Assembly: GCA_004194705.1 (NCBI GenBank)
Contig: SADC01001132.1
Coordinates: 62,001 to 126,000 of the forward strand
Direction: 5' to 3'
Origin: Ditylenchus dipsaci
Lineage: Eukaryota > Nematoda > Chromadorea > Rhabditida > Anguinidae
Length of the DNA: 64,000 nt
The stretch's first letter is position 1. Each line of letters begins with the position of its first letter. The position numbers and the translations under genes were made by a program. The notes beneath the pieces are model-generated. The model searched no databases, was not told the DNA's origin, and saw only the letters and a list, made by a program, of their open reading frames with translations. Below, in pieces: positions 45,791 to 57,352 of this stretch.

Positions 45791-46978
45791 ATTTTTTTGC
45801 GTGTTTCCTTCTATATTTTCAAATTTTAGTCTTCTTTTTAATTTATTGAGCAAATAATAAACCTTATCCGCCCAGAAGGATCATTATACTACCGAATAAC
45901 GAAAAAATAATAAATAAAAGGGAGACTAAGGTGAAAAATATTCAATTCTTACTGGTAATGACTAGAGTCAAAATTTTGTCTTATGGAGCTGTTGTTTGTG
46001 GAATGCAAGAATTGACTGTAATCATGATAGAAAGTGTATTAATGCTCCCAACTCGAAATTTTAAAATAAAGGACATTTTTATAAAATAAAGGAAATATGG
46101 TTAAAAAGTGCCCTTTTATCCAGTGCTTATTTCAAAAATAAAGATTTTGACTAAAAATCTCAAAAATTCTAAAGATTTCGGTTCTCAAATAAAAAAGAAA
46201 TCTTTAAATGAAGAATGTGTAGAAGCCTGGTAGTGACAAATGTTGGATTGATAAAAAACGGCCGTTAATTTTTTCTAGACTGATTTTCGAAACTATCTTT
46301 TGGGCGATCGATTTTTCTCGTCGACAATATCAAAACACCATTTTCGCTTGGTCCAGCTTATTGTGGTTTGGGTCCTGGTCTGTAGATGGTCTCTGTATGA
46401 ACATTGCTCGCATAACAGGAGCATCAAGCGAAAATCGTGTATTTGACACTAAAAAATACTGTCAGCGAGGAAAATCGATTGGCCAAATTAATAGTTCAGA
46501 AATCACTGAAGCAAAAAAGATTATTTACCATTTTAGAAAGCTAGGATTTCTTGATACACCCTGTAAATTCTTATATACATTTGTAATATTTTACGTAAAA
46601 ATATTACAAAATATTCACGGTTTGACTAGTACCAGTAAGCCTTTGGCAAACTTATCTAAAATTGGTAATCTTACTTTTGATTTAACAGAACTAAACTTTT
46701 TTTAATAAATTTATATTTTATTTTAATTTCAATCTTCACACACCATCTTGCAGCTGACTTAACTCTGATATTTTTTTAGACAAAAAATAGCTACATAGAC
46801 ATAGACGATAGTTCTAAAAAATAAGAAGAACGATCGTTTATCACTCCCTCGATCATTTATATTTTTTCCAATCAAAAGTGGTGGTGTTGAAGAAAACAAG
46901 GAAAGGAAGTAAGTTTTTCGTGAGCAAGCTATTAACTTCCTTTTTGCTGGCCAAAGATAAGCTTTATATATTTTTATA

Positions 46979-47123
46979 TACCGTATTTTTTCTATTAAGT
47001 ACTCCCTCTCTAATAGTTAACCCACATAGGCACCCTAAATCTCAGTTCAAAATATTTTTTTTCCGATTTTTTAGGGGTTGAAAAATAATTAGCCCGGGGT
47101 AACTAATTAAAAAAAATACGGTA
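46979..47123. mobile_element. TACCGTATT-type MITE, copy H (arm 2)
   Basis: Mirror of 39,124-39,268. Confidence 0.75.
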
Positions 47124-47796
47124 TGTAGTGTTAAATTTTTTATTTATACAATAATAACCGACCGTCTAATAATCCTTAACCCTGAGTACTGTATATTTGT
47201 AGTTTATACTTATTTGTGATTCGAACTGTAAGTGCAATGGTATAATGCCTTGTTTGTCCAATAAACTTCAATTTAGATTCGGAACGGGACGCGATTCCTG
47301 TGCCGAAGGGTTTTGATCAAGGAAGTCTATTTATAATTGAAATTTAGATATCCTTTATTCATCTTACAAGTTTATTCTTATTTTCTTACTTTTTCTCTAA
47401 TCTTGAAAATGGAACAAGAAATTTCTCCAACAAGAGTCTTCACACCTTTCGGTTAGTTAATTTATAGAATGAAATGGGATGAATGGGATTAAGGGATGAA
47501 CATTTCGAAATTTCGACACGGAAACCGAGACTTTTTGTTCAAGGAAATTTCGAGACCAAGACTTTGAAAATTTTCCGACCTCAAAATCTTTTATTTTGAA
47601 AAAGTCATTTTTTTAAATTTTGAAATTGCAACACTGGATTACAGCCATTCTTGATGAAAATGAGAATTTACTTAATTCGAATTCACTCGCCACCGGTGCC
47701 GCATTTTCCGACTTATGTAGCTTTTACCCCCTAATTTAACACTTCCAAAATACCAAAATAAGATTAGACGGAAAAAATAAAATAGACGAGAAAAAT

Positions 47797-48136
47797 ACAG
47801 GGTGGTCCAATATTTTTAAAACACTCTGAAAGCGCATAACTTTTTTCGGGAATCTTTTTCGAAATTCTGTAAACGCAGATCAACTTAGAATTCGATAAGA
47901 TTTTTTTTGGTATATAACTTGATAAATACAATTTTTGCTTGGTCCCCCTGTGGTTTGGGTCCTTGCCTCTGGGTTGTCTCTCTGGGGGACCAAGCAAAAG
48001 TATTTACCAAGTTAAAAACCAAAAAAAAATCTTATCGAATTCTAAGTCGATCTGCGTTTACGAATTTCGAAAAAAGACTCCGAAAAAAAGTTATGCGCTT
48101 TTAAAATGTTCCAAGAATACTGGACGACCCTGTATA
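47797..48136. mobile_element. TA-flanked palindromic MITE with mariner-like ends (arm 2)
   Basis: Mirror of 38,113-38,452. Confidence 0.8.
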
Positions 48137-48370
48137 TGTGTACAAATTTATAATCTGTGACTTCAGGAATCTCGACTTTGTCAATCTTTTTTTAAATATC
48201 TTTGTAAACAGATATTTTAAACAAAAAAACACCATCGAATGCCAAAATAATTAGGGAGCTATCAAATAGCATATAGCATGTCGATAAAAATGCTTTTGGT
48301 TCAGTACAAATTCTTATTTAATTAACAAAAATTGAGATTCAACCGAATATTGCAATATGTTTCTTTCAGA

Positions 48371-48683
48371 TAGTGAATACCTACTCCTGTGTAATGCTGT
48401 ACGAAAAGAGTTTTTCAAGGTCTTCAAGTATGCTCTAAATAGTAACGATTGCGACAAAAAAGTAGAAGTTGCTATCTCGGTAGAATTTACCGATGAGGCC
48501 ACTGTTGGCATAACAGCAAATCTAAACATTGCCATCTCAAATTGGTTTGACGGTTACAAAAAAAGGATGGCCGAGGTAGGAATTGTTTGGATAGTAGAAG
48601 AAGAACTCACATTTGAGTTCACAGCAATTCTCCGTGAAATGTGTCCGAGAGCCACCGCAGAGGCGTCACCTGGGCTTCAGTAG
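48371..48683 (+). CDS. Unrecognised exon (arm 2)
   Basis: A GTTTCTTTCAG acceptor at 48,360-48,370 precedes a 100-codon frame: SEYLLLCNAVRKEFFKVFKY, KKVEVAISVEFTDEATVG, AISNWFDGYKKRMAEVG, IVEEELTFEFTAILREMC. It ends TTCAGTAG followed by GTTTTTT. The composition is strongly protein-like, acidic with hydrophobic alternation. No domain recognised. It lies on the same strand as the other arm 2 gene fragments, so it may belong to one gene running outward from the palindrome centre. Confidence 0.5.
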
Positions 48684-50098
48684 GTTTTTTCGGCAGAAGT
48701 ATAGTATACAGGGTGACCCAAACCAACCTGAAATTTTTCAAAATTAATACTGTTTTGTCAAAAATTTTTGAGGTTATATATTTCTTACATTATTCAGCAG
48801 TGTTTGATAGCTTGTTTAAAAGAGAAAATCGAAGGCTACATGCTCGTGCAAAAAGATTTCGTAAATCCCAACAAAAACTCAATGAAATATGTCAGAATTC
48901 ACTGTTCAAGTTCAGACTCTTTGAACAGTTTAATTGGGACAGTTACAGCTATTGAAATTTTTATTATTTTTCTTCACCGTGTCTGTTTTTTTTAACTAAA
49001 TTTGGTGTAACAAGGATGGACGGTTGCAGTCTTAGGTTATGAGGTCAGCTTCAAGGCAAGCATACGCCTATGGGAAGCAACCACTTAGTGAGTTAGCCCT
49101 GTGCAGCAAGCCACGTTAATCTCATGCTACGAGAGCTAGACCTAAGACCACGGCAGAATGATAGGACTCGGTACCGGCCTTACAACCGTTATTTCAGCAT
49201 CCTTGTTTACACCAAAAAATCTTCATTTCAGACGGTGCGCGGAAGCCCTTGCCAAAAATTTCGGATTTTTCATGTTTTTTCGGGCCTTCATGTATTTAGT
49301 CCTCTAAAAGACCATTTTTAATCAATTTTTAAAATGTTTTAGCACCATCCATGTAGAAAACAAATCGATAATGAGTGATTTTATCTATGTGGTTTGCCTT
49401 GGTCCCCCGAGGCAGAAGGTCAAATTTTGGTCAAATTTTTTTTCGAAATCTGTCTTCCACCACATAAAATATCTTTTCTACACGTTTCTGGTGCTACAAT
49501 ACTAGAAAAAGTGGAGGACTTTGTTTTTGGAGGACTTCATATACTGTACTTTAGCCTTTTCATAACACGTACTTATAAAAAATTCAAATGTTTAGCAATG
49601 AGCCCGAATTTTTCGCATTTTCACTCGGAAATGTGTTTTCTCAAACATTTTAGAATTTAGTGTCATTTTTTAGCTAAAAAACAGGACTAGAAAAAAATAT
49701 TGATGAAGCAATGCGCAAGCGTATTCACCTAAGACATAATTATGATCAAGACTCTTGATCAAATATACAGGGCTGCCGGAGGATAGCCCCACCCCCTCCC
49801 CCTAACGAAATTTTTTAAAACTTGTTCAAAACACCACCTTTACAATTTATAAGCATTTCAAACACGCTGACACCGATAAAAAGGGTGTTCTTGAGCATTT
49901 TATCACGTAAAAAATTGATTTTCTTACAAAAAGATTTGGACCGAAATTTGACTTTTTGCCTTGGGGGACCAGGGTAAACTATCCAAAAAGGGTACTTGGT
50001 GACTCCCAAAAAATGGAATTTGAACGTAATTTTTGTGAGGAGGTTGGTTGGGCACCCTCCCAGGAATAAGTAATGAAATAACATGTCAAGGATCAATG

Positions 50099-50170
50099 GC
50101 CCCAATAGCTCAGTGGTAGAGTGGACGACGCCGGTGAAAGTCGTCGTAGGTTTGATTCCTACTCGGGGCA
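50099..50170 (+). tRNA. tRNA-like sequence with aberrant anticodon arm (arm 2)
   Basis: 72 nt. Acceptor stem GCCCCAA / TCGGGGC (one mismatch), D arm GCTC-AGTGGTA-GAGT, T arm GTAGG-TTTGATT-CCTAC, all at canonical spacing. The 23 nt between D and T arms have the right length, but canonical positions 27-31 (GACGA) do not pair with 39-43 (GAAAG). They pair instead with TCGTC in the variable-loop position, and U33 is missing. The canonical anticodon slot would read CCG (Arg), but I do not trust this. A tRNA pseudogene or tRNA-derived element is likelier than a working tRNA. Confidence 0.45.
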
Positions 50171-50811
50171 TCACGTTTTTCCTTGACTTTTACTTTTTGA
50201 ATATTGGGGCCTACCGCATAAATAAATTCTGGTATGCATGCTTTTTCATGCATCCAAAGATACTTTCAAGTGATTTGTGTGCCGGAGTATAGATTTCCAA
50301 CCTCCCCCCCCCACCATGGCCCAAAAACCGGTCTAAACCTCGTTTTTACACGATTTGACCACTTTTACGTACAGAAAAGATGAAAAAACGATTGAGAAAG
50401 CACTTTCCATACAAAATTTTTTTGACCAAAAATCGACTTTTTGGTTGTCCTGGAGGGTACTTAGATACTTTATTTGGTGGTTTTACCCTGTTTTGGTCAC
50501 TGGATCTTGACAAAAAGAGTCTCTATACACATTTTATGATCAAGTGAACTTCTCGGAATCATGTCTAAGGTAAGTGCGTGCGCGCATCTCCAAGCCAATA
50601 AGCACCCTGCGCCCCCTTCGGGCGCGTAGGGGCTTGGAGTTGAGATGCGCACACCCACATACCTTAGACCCAAATCACTCGAAAGTGACTCTGGATGCAT
50701 GAAAAATGTATGCATACCCGACTTTCTTCATGCGGTAGGCCCCAGTTAACAAAATTTTGTTCAAATCTTCTGTTTTTGGTCTTTTAGAGATGTCTATGTA
50801 CCCTTTTAGGT

Positions 50812-51078
50812 TACCGTATAAACTCTAATAGACGGGCATGCCCTTCTATTTTTCAACCCCTAAAAAATCGAAAAAAAAAATATTTTGATTTTGAGATTTT
50901 TGGGTACTCAAAAAAATCTGAAAAGCGGAATCAACTAAGATCGAGGTGATCAAGAAAACGCGAAAAACAGATTTGCAAAAAAAAATTTTTGCGCTGAGAT
51001 ATAGGTCCTTGAGGGTGCCCTTCTATTAGAGGGTGCCCGTCTATTAGAGGGTGCCCGTCTAATAGAGGTTATACGGTA
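50812..51078. mobile_element. TACCGTATT-type MITE, copy G (arm 2)
   Basis: Mirror of 35,168-35,434. Confidence 0.8.
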
Positions 51079-51345
51079 AGTTACCTTGGTCCCTCAAGGC
51101 AAAAATGCAAAAAAAAAAATTTCAAAAAGTGCTTCAAAGTGGCCTTTTCATGTTAAAAGTAGCTAAAATGTCCTTAAAACACCATTTTGGTCACAACATG
51201 TTTTTTTTATCGTGTTAACGTGTGAGAAATGTTTAAAAACGGCTAAGATGGTGTTTTGAAGAAGTTCAAAAAAATTTATTTGCGGAGGGTATACTCCGGT
51301 AGGTCCAATATACATATAATCCTTGTAAACTCCATAAAATGAGCC

Positions 51346-51465
51346 ATGTTGAAAAGATGGTATGATAAAGCTGTCAAAATAGCAGAGAAAAAAGGCCATC
51401 TATTATTACCCAGACAGGCAGTTTTTTCGACAAAACGCTGCATGGGCAAAAGCTTGGCCACTTAA
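51346..51465 (+). CDS. Gene fragment RWYDKAVKIAEKKGHLLLPR (arm 2)
   Basis: The 39-codon frame MLKRWYDKAVKIAEKKGHL, LLPRQAVFSTKRCMGKSLAT ends in a stop. The pattern YDKAxxIA...xxPRQ...R faintly resembles the segment before the C-terminal domain in hAT transposases. The mirror copy is at about 34,779-34,898. A real exon boundary was not located. Confidence 0.35.
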   Translation: MLKRWYDKAVKIAEKKGHLLLPRQAVFSTKRCMGKSLAT

Positions 51466-51515
51466 ATATAAATGTCTAAATAAATTTACGATTTATTAAT
51501 TTCAAAACATTGTAG

Positions 51516-51729
51516 GAAGAGAATGGACGTGTTTCTGCCAAATTTAAAACATGGTATTGCTATAATAGTTGAAGTAGCATTTTACTACGGATCAGAAAAA
51601 GAAAAGACGTACTTCGCCAGAGATGCATATAATAGTAAACATCGAAAGTACCTTGTTCAATGCGAACATTTGCCACTAATATCTCCTGGGGTCAAGCTTG
51701 GCAGAAAGCTTGACCAAGTAATGTTTTAA
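51516..51729 (+). CDS. Gene fragment MDVFLPNLKHG (arm 2)
   Basis: An ACATTGTAG acceptor at 51,515 opens a frame KRMDVFLPNLKHGIAIIVEV, AFYYGSEKEKTYFARDAYN, SKHRKYLVQCEHLPLIS, then a stop. It follows the RWYDKAVK fragment by about 50 bp on the same strand and may belong to the same decayed gene. Weak hAT-like flavour only. Confidence 0.35.
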
Positions 51730-52700
51730 TTTTTACTAGGATTGCCATCTAATAACACTGGTAGTAATTTGGAACAGAAATAAAAACCTGGTAATCTACA
51801 AATTTAAAAATGCAGACCGTAATTTAATGGCACTTATGCACTGGGGGAGGGGGGCGCATTTTTCAGTTATTTAAGAATAGTGTTTAAACGTCTCCTAAGT
51901 AATTTTTATATGCTTAAAACGATAAAAAAGCAATTTTCTCACATTTTTCCACACAAAAATGGATTTTTTGAAAAAAATTTTTTGACTAAAATTCGACTTT
52001 TTGCCTTGGGGGACCAAGCTAAACCACCCTGAAGAGGTATCCAGACACCCAAAAAGATGGAATTTGAACATAGTTTTAAATACTGGGGCCTTCCGCATAA
52101 AGAAACTCTAGTATGCATACATTTTTCATGCATCCAGAGTCACTTTGAGTGATTTGTGTCTAAGGTATGTGGGTGTGCGCATCTCAACTCCAAGCCCCCA
52201 ACCCCCTGCTCGAGAGTTAGAGATGCGCGCACTCACTTATCTTAGACATGATTCCGAGCAAGACTTTTGATCACAGAATGCGTGAAGAGAATCTTTTTGC
52301 CAAGCTCCAGTCACCAAAACGGGGTGGAATACCCATATATAAGGTGGTTTACCTTGGTCCCCCAAGGCAAAAAGTCGATTTTGGTCAAACAATTTTTTTC
52401 GAAAAATCCATTTTTTGTGTGAAAAAATGTGAGAAAATAGCGTTTTTATCGTTTCAAGCATATAAAAATTACTTAGAAGAAGTTTGAACACTAATTTTAA
52501 ATAAATGAAAAATGCTCTCACCCCCCCTCCCCCAACTGCATAAGTACCATTTATTTTTGGAAAAAATGCTACAGAACTGTTGTAATAGAATTTTGTATTC
52601 AAATTTACATAGGTGTCAAAATACAGCTATTTGAAATTGGTTTTTCGCCAAATTGTGATCAGTTGCCAATCCTAGTTTTTACATTTTAATTTTTTTTCAG

Positions 52701-52901
52701 GTTTATGACTATTTTGTGACGCTCAAAGAAAGTGAAGAAGCAAAAAAGATCTATAGAAAGTATGCCTGCATAGCACTTATTGTAGCACACGACGCTAATG
52801 CTGAAAGAAGTATCAAGAAGTCCAAAGTTATGTCATTAGTCCGAGTTTTCAATCATTCATCCAACCGCCCAAAAGTACAGCCAAGATTTGGAGCTCATTA
52901 A
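52701..52901 (+). CDS. Terminal exon with hAT-like C-terminal motif (arm 2)
   Basis: Acceptor TTTTTTTCAG|GTT. The frame reads VYDYFVTLKESEEAKKIYRK, YACIALIVAHDANAERSIKK, SKVMSLVRVFNHSSNRPK, then a stop. The core ALxVxHxNAERS resembles the conserved PHSNAxxER segment of the hAT-type dimerisation region, though the phenylalanine after ER is absent here. Good splice site, clean stop and the same sequence in both arms. It could be the end of a domesticated or decayed hAT gene; alternatively an unrelated protein. Confidence 0.5.
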   Translation, partial: VYDYFVTLKESEEAKKIYRKYACIALIVAHDANAERSIKKSKVMSLVRVFNHSSNRPKVQPRFGAH

Positions 52902-55523
52902 GTTGAATTTAGTTGTAACATTTAACTTAGGAAAAGCGTTAAAATAGCTTAGAATAGGTTTCACATAAACTAAACTTTTTCAAATTGGAATTGTTTAAAG
53001 TTTGGCCATTCTAATGCTCAAAAAATATAGTTTGAATAACGAAATAGTTAAATTGTCACAAGAACAAAATGCCACAAAGTTATTTTGAAAAGATTTTTTA
53101 AGAAATTTGAAATATGTGTGAACCTTATTAAAATCTGTGTTTGTAAAGGTGTATGTTAATATATATATGTATAATCTTTTTTACTTGTTAAAAGTAATAT
53201 ATGAATGTACAATTTTATTTGTTTTAATAAACTAAATAACATTTCGTGAATAATTAAATTGGAAAGTTTAAACTGAAACTTTATTGATACTAATGTTAGT
53301 ACGTTAAGAGTCATATATTAGTGATTGTTTTGAATGACCATAGATAGGCACTCGTTGGGTTGGTATGTGGGTGCGGTGTTGGCAAGTTTTTTCAATTTTT
53401 TTTAAACAGTGTTTGAACGACTGAAAAGATAAAAAAGTTATTTTCTGACATTATTCCACTTTTGACATTTCTCGACTTTTTACCCTGGTCCCCCAAGGCA
53501 ATCCGATCTGAAAGGGTATCTGCATACCCTAAAAAGATAGGATGTGAACATAATGTTGTTAACTGAGGCCTATCGCATAAAGAAACTATGGTATGCATAC
53601 ATTTTGCATTCAGAGTCACTTTCGAGTGATTTGTGTCTAAGGTATGTGGGTGTGCGCATCTCACTTACTTTAGACATGATTCCTAGCTAGACTTTTTTTT
53701 TTATCAAAAATGCGTTTAGAAGCTCTTTTTGCCCAGCTCCAGTGACCAAAACGGGGTAGAATACCTTAATACAAGGTAATTAGCTTTGGTCCCACATGGC
53801 AAAAAGTCAAGTTTCGGTCAGAATTTTTTTTTAAATTCCTTTTTTGTGTGGGAAAATCTTAGAAAATAGCTTTTTTTATCGTTGAAGCATATGAAATCAC
53901 TCAGGAGTCGTTTTAACACTATTTTTAAAAAAGTGAAAAAAAATACCCCTCCCCAACCCAACAAGTTCCAATAAATCTTGTTTTTTTTGACGCGGAATTT
54001 CGTGGTGAGGCCGAATTTGCAAACTGTTGTCACAGGCAAAATTTTAAAAAAGTTCGAAAATTGGAAAAATCCACATTGTCAAACAAAAAGTATTGGTTTC
54101 GCTTTTAAGCATGTTTGACACGCCGAAAGCTTTGGTTGGCCAACGAAGACACCCAGCAAAATTTTTCTCACTAAACAAGCTAAGGCCTGGAAGTGAGGTC
54201 AGCAGATTTTAGTGCAAAATTCAAATCTTCAAAAAACTTTTAAAGAAGCCGGTATGGAAATTTCGAACAATTTTTAAATGGCGTCAAATGCGACTAAGGA
54301 ATGCCAGGAAATCCGCTAGTCTGCATAATTAATATAGAGTCAAATAGGCACTTATGTACCTGGGGGGGGGGCGATGGAGCTGGGCCTTTTCGATCAACTG
54401 TGGATGGTGTTTAAACGTGTTCTAAGTGATTTTTATACGCTAGAAACGATAAAAAAATTGTTTCCCAACGTTTTTACTACTAAAAAGTTAAGATTTCAAA
54501 AAATTTTTAGTAACCATAAGTTGACCAATCGCATTGGTCCCCCAAGCTAGATAAAGATAAGCTAGATTTTTGAACCAAAATGGGTGCCTGCATATATTTG
54601 AAAATACCAAAAAAGATAAAATTTGAACATAGTTTTGTTAGCTGGGGCTCACCGCATAAAAAAACTCTGGTATGCATACAGTTTTTATGCATTCAATGTC
54701 ACTTTCGAGTGATTTGGGTCTAAGGTATGTGGGTGTGCGCATACTTGCACGGTCAAAAAAATCGGCGCCGGGCGCCGACCAGGGCGCCGGTCTTTGTTTT
54801 AAAAAACGGCGCTGGGCGCCGGGTATCAGCGCCGGCGCCCGTGCAAGTATGGGTATGCGCATCTCAACTCCAAGCCCACAAGCCCCCTGCGCCCTCAAAG
54901 GGGAGTTAGAGATGCGCGCACTCACTTACCTTAGACATGATTCCGAGAAACACTCTCAATCAAAAATGCATAAAGCGACTCTTTTTGTCTAGCTCCAGTA
55001 CCTTAATACCTTACCTTTTTATTAAGGATACCTTGATAAAAAGATACCTTAACATGATATTTTACCTTTGGGGACCAAGGCAGTTAGTGAACTTTTGGTA
55101 CTCAATTTCTTTTTGAAATCCCAACTTCTTAGTGCGGAAATTGTTAGAAAACCACTTTTTTTTTTTCGTTTATAGCGCATGAAAAATCACGTAGAAGACG
55201 TTTGAACACTCTTTACAGTTAACCAAAAAGGGGCCCCCAGGTACATCAGTACCGTCAAATATTCGATTTTTAATACATGATAACGCGGGAGGGGGACGAT
55301 TTGTATTCGCAGAATTCGTATTCGGCTTTTTTCGTATCCGGCCAGATTCGTATTCGGGTTACCGATAATAGCTTATAACTGAAAATAGCGGATAATAACC
55401 TAATTTAGTTAGAATAACTCGTATTCTGCCGAAAAAGCCGAATACGAATTCTGCGAATACGAATCGTCGCCCTCCCGATAACGCTGGCTGTGAGAAAAAA
55501 TCTTCTATTTATATAAATCGATA

Positions 55524-56105
55524 TTTAGATCGACATTTAGAGGCATTTTAAGAGGATTCAGAATACTACAATTGTACCGATTTTTTTTAAAATTCAAAAT
55601 CGACTACTGCATGAACGCCAAATATTTATTTGAAAATTAAAAAGACTTTTTGCTAGTGCTATACAAAAAATAAAATTTCTTTCATTATCCTTTGATGCAT
55701 CTATATAATTATCTTCGTTATTTGTTCAGGAACAGGAATATACATATGTAAGCTCTTTTTTGTGACTCTTCATAGATGAACTATGAAAAAGTTGATTTAA
55801 AGTGTAGCTGAAAATTTAACAGTCACAATAGAAATACGAGAATGTCGGATAGTAACTTCTGCTTTTTCTGGGTGAGCATTTCACGCTGATTCTTGTAGCA
55901 GCAGTCGTTTTTTCAATGAACGGCCGTAAATGTCGAAAAAAAAAGTTTAAAACTATTCTCAATGATTCTAATCATTCCATTGCCCACATGAAAAGCATTG
56001 CCCACATGAAAGATTTTGAGCACTCAACGGGAACACCACAATAAGCGACAGACATAAGTTCCCCGTCCTAAGTAGTATATCGAGATGTCGTCCACCTGAC
56101 CAAAT
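55524..56105. other. Unique flank right of the palindrome, no feature
   Basis: No exon and no repeat seen. It is unrelated to the sequence left of 30,722, so the palindrome has distinct flanks. Confidence 0.5.
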
Positions 56106-56127
56106 TAGGTTACCACAGGGGTACACG

Positions 56128-57244
56128 GACGTTTCGCTCCCGGGACATTTCGCTCCCGGGACGTTTCGCTCCCGGGACATTTCGCTCCCGAGACATTTCG
56201 CTCCCGGGACATTTCGCTCCCGGACATTTCGCTCCCAGGGACATTTCGCTCCCCGGGACATTTCGCTCCCGATTCGAAATTATGACCAAAATAGTGATTT
56301 TATTAGTCACAACACCCGTACCAGGGTAAGTACGTATTCTGAGAGGTCATCTGCCTCCAAATCCCGAAAACTTCAGCTTTTCCAAATGAGATTGCCAAAC
56401 ATGGCTGCCTACTAGTGATGAGGACGGGACCGGGACCGGAACCAGTCCTGGTCCCGGAAAATTTGGTCTAAAGTCCCGGTCTCGATGTCCTGAAATCTAT
56501 TTGGAAAAGTTCCGGTCCAAGTGTTCGTTATATCGAGCGTTCGCTTTATACAGCGTTTGTTTGACTAGTTTTTAAAGAAATCCAACCAAACCGAAAAAAA
56601 TAGTTCTTTATATCGAAAGTTCGTTATATCGGGGGTTTGTTATATCGAACGTCAACTGTATATCTATATCTCTTGGTGGTAACTGTGACAGGTGAAAATT
56701 TCCTTGATATATTTCTTGATATATGAAGGGTCAGCCCTTATCCCGGACCATGTACCCCCAAAGGGGCTTCCTATTGAATTAGGTTGCCTGCCGAAGGCAG
56801 GCAGGTAGAAAATCTAAAAAAGTCAAATTTTTTGATGGAAAGTGGTTGGAAACAACGTTTTCATCGGTTTTAGCGTGTAAGAATTGCATAGAAATGGTTG
56901 AAATCTATTTTTGAAAAAATCTCGATATGGGGAGGAGCCGTATAAGTACCCTATTTTGCTATAATGCGACCAGTCCAGAAAAAAATATTTGCCACCAATT
57001 TAATAGGGTCATATAATGCCATTATACCCTTTTTCCTTCTATGAATTTTGTTCTTGTTACATTTTTTAACCAAACTGCGAATGAAAATATTTCAGGGAGC
57101 GAAATGTCCCTGGGAGCGAATTGTCCCGGGAGCGAACTGTCCTGGGAGCGAAATGTCCCTGGGAGTGAAATGTCCCAGGAGCGAAATGTCCCGGGAGCGA
57201 AATGTCCCGGGAGCGAAATGTCCCGGGAGCGAAATGTCCCGGAC
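56128..57244. mobile_element. Element bounded by inverted 16-18-bp minisatellites
   Basis: The left array (56,128-56,275) is about nine copies of CGGGACATTTCGCTCCCG. The right array (57,096-57,244) is about nine copies of the reverse complement, GGGAGCGAAATGTCCC. The 820 bp between has no ORF of note. It includes a Tigger-like fragment with repeated TTATATCGA motifs (56,520-56,660). Open frames within the arrays (RERNVPGAKCPGSE type) are repeat by-products. The inverted array pair suggests a fold-back transposon. Confidence 0.75.
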
Positions 57245-57352
57245 CCCCAGTCCGGCTTGTTCCAAAATCCCAACGTGCCAGGCCTAAAAAGTCACAAGCT
57301 AGGCCGGCCCGAAAAAACCCGAAAGTTAGTTGACCATGTAATGTTTGTTAAC

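Larger units (their letters stand above)
30722..55523. repeat. 24.8-kb spacerless palindrome, two arms of about 12.4 kb
   Basis: Arm 1 is 30,722-43,124 and arm 2 is 43,125-55,523. Near the centre paired positions sum to 86,249; near the outer ends to about 86,244. That offset comes from scattered one-base indels. The centre is TTGCTGTTTAAAAT|ATTTTAAACAGCAA. Both outer edges lie in TATCGATTTATATAAATAG (and its complement), beyond which the flanks are unrelated. Every stretch I aligned by eye was identical apart from homopolymer length changes, for example GGACCCTACC against GGACCTACC near 34,930, and 6 against 7 T after CGCATAAC near 38,155. Confidence 0.95.

Noticed and set aside
46361..46705. 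114-codon frame MWFGSWSVDGLCMN in each palindrome arm
   Set aside because: Its beginning overlaps the TTGCTTGGTCC...GGTTTGGGTCCT repeat module and its end overlaps a CAGGGTGTATCAAG element end; composition is mixed and no splice sites frame it.
30722..55523. Palindrome as an integrated virus or giant Polinton with long terminal inverted repeats
   Set aside because: There is no unique interior: the symmetry axis is at the exact centre, and no capsid, polymerase or integrase sequence is visible.
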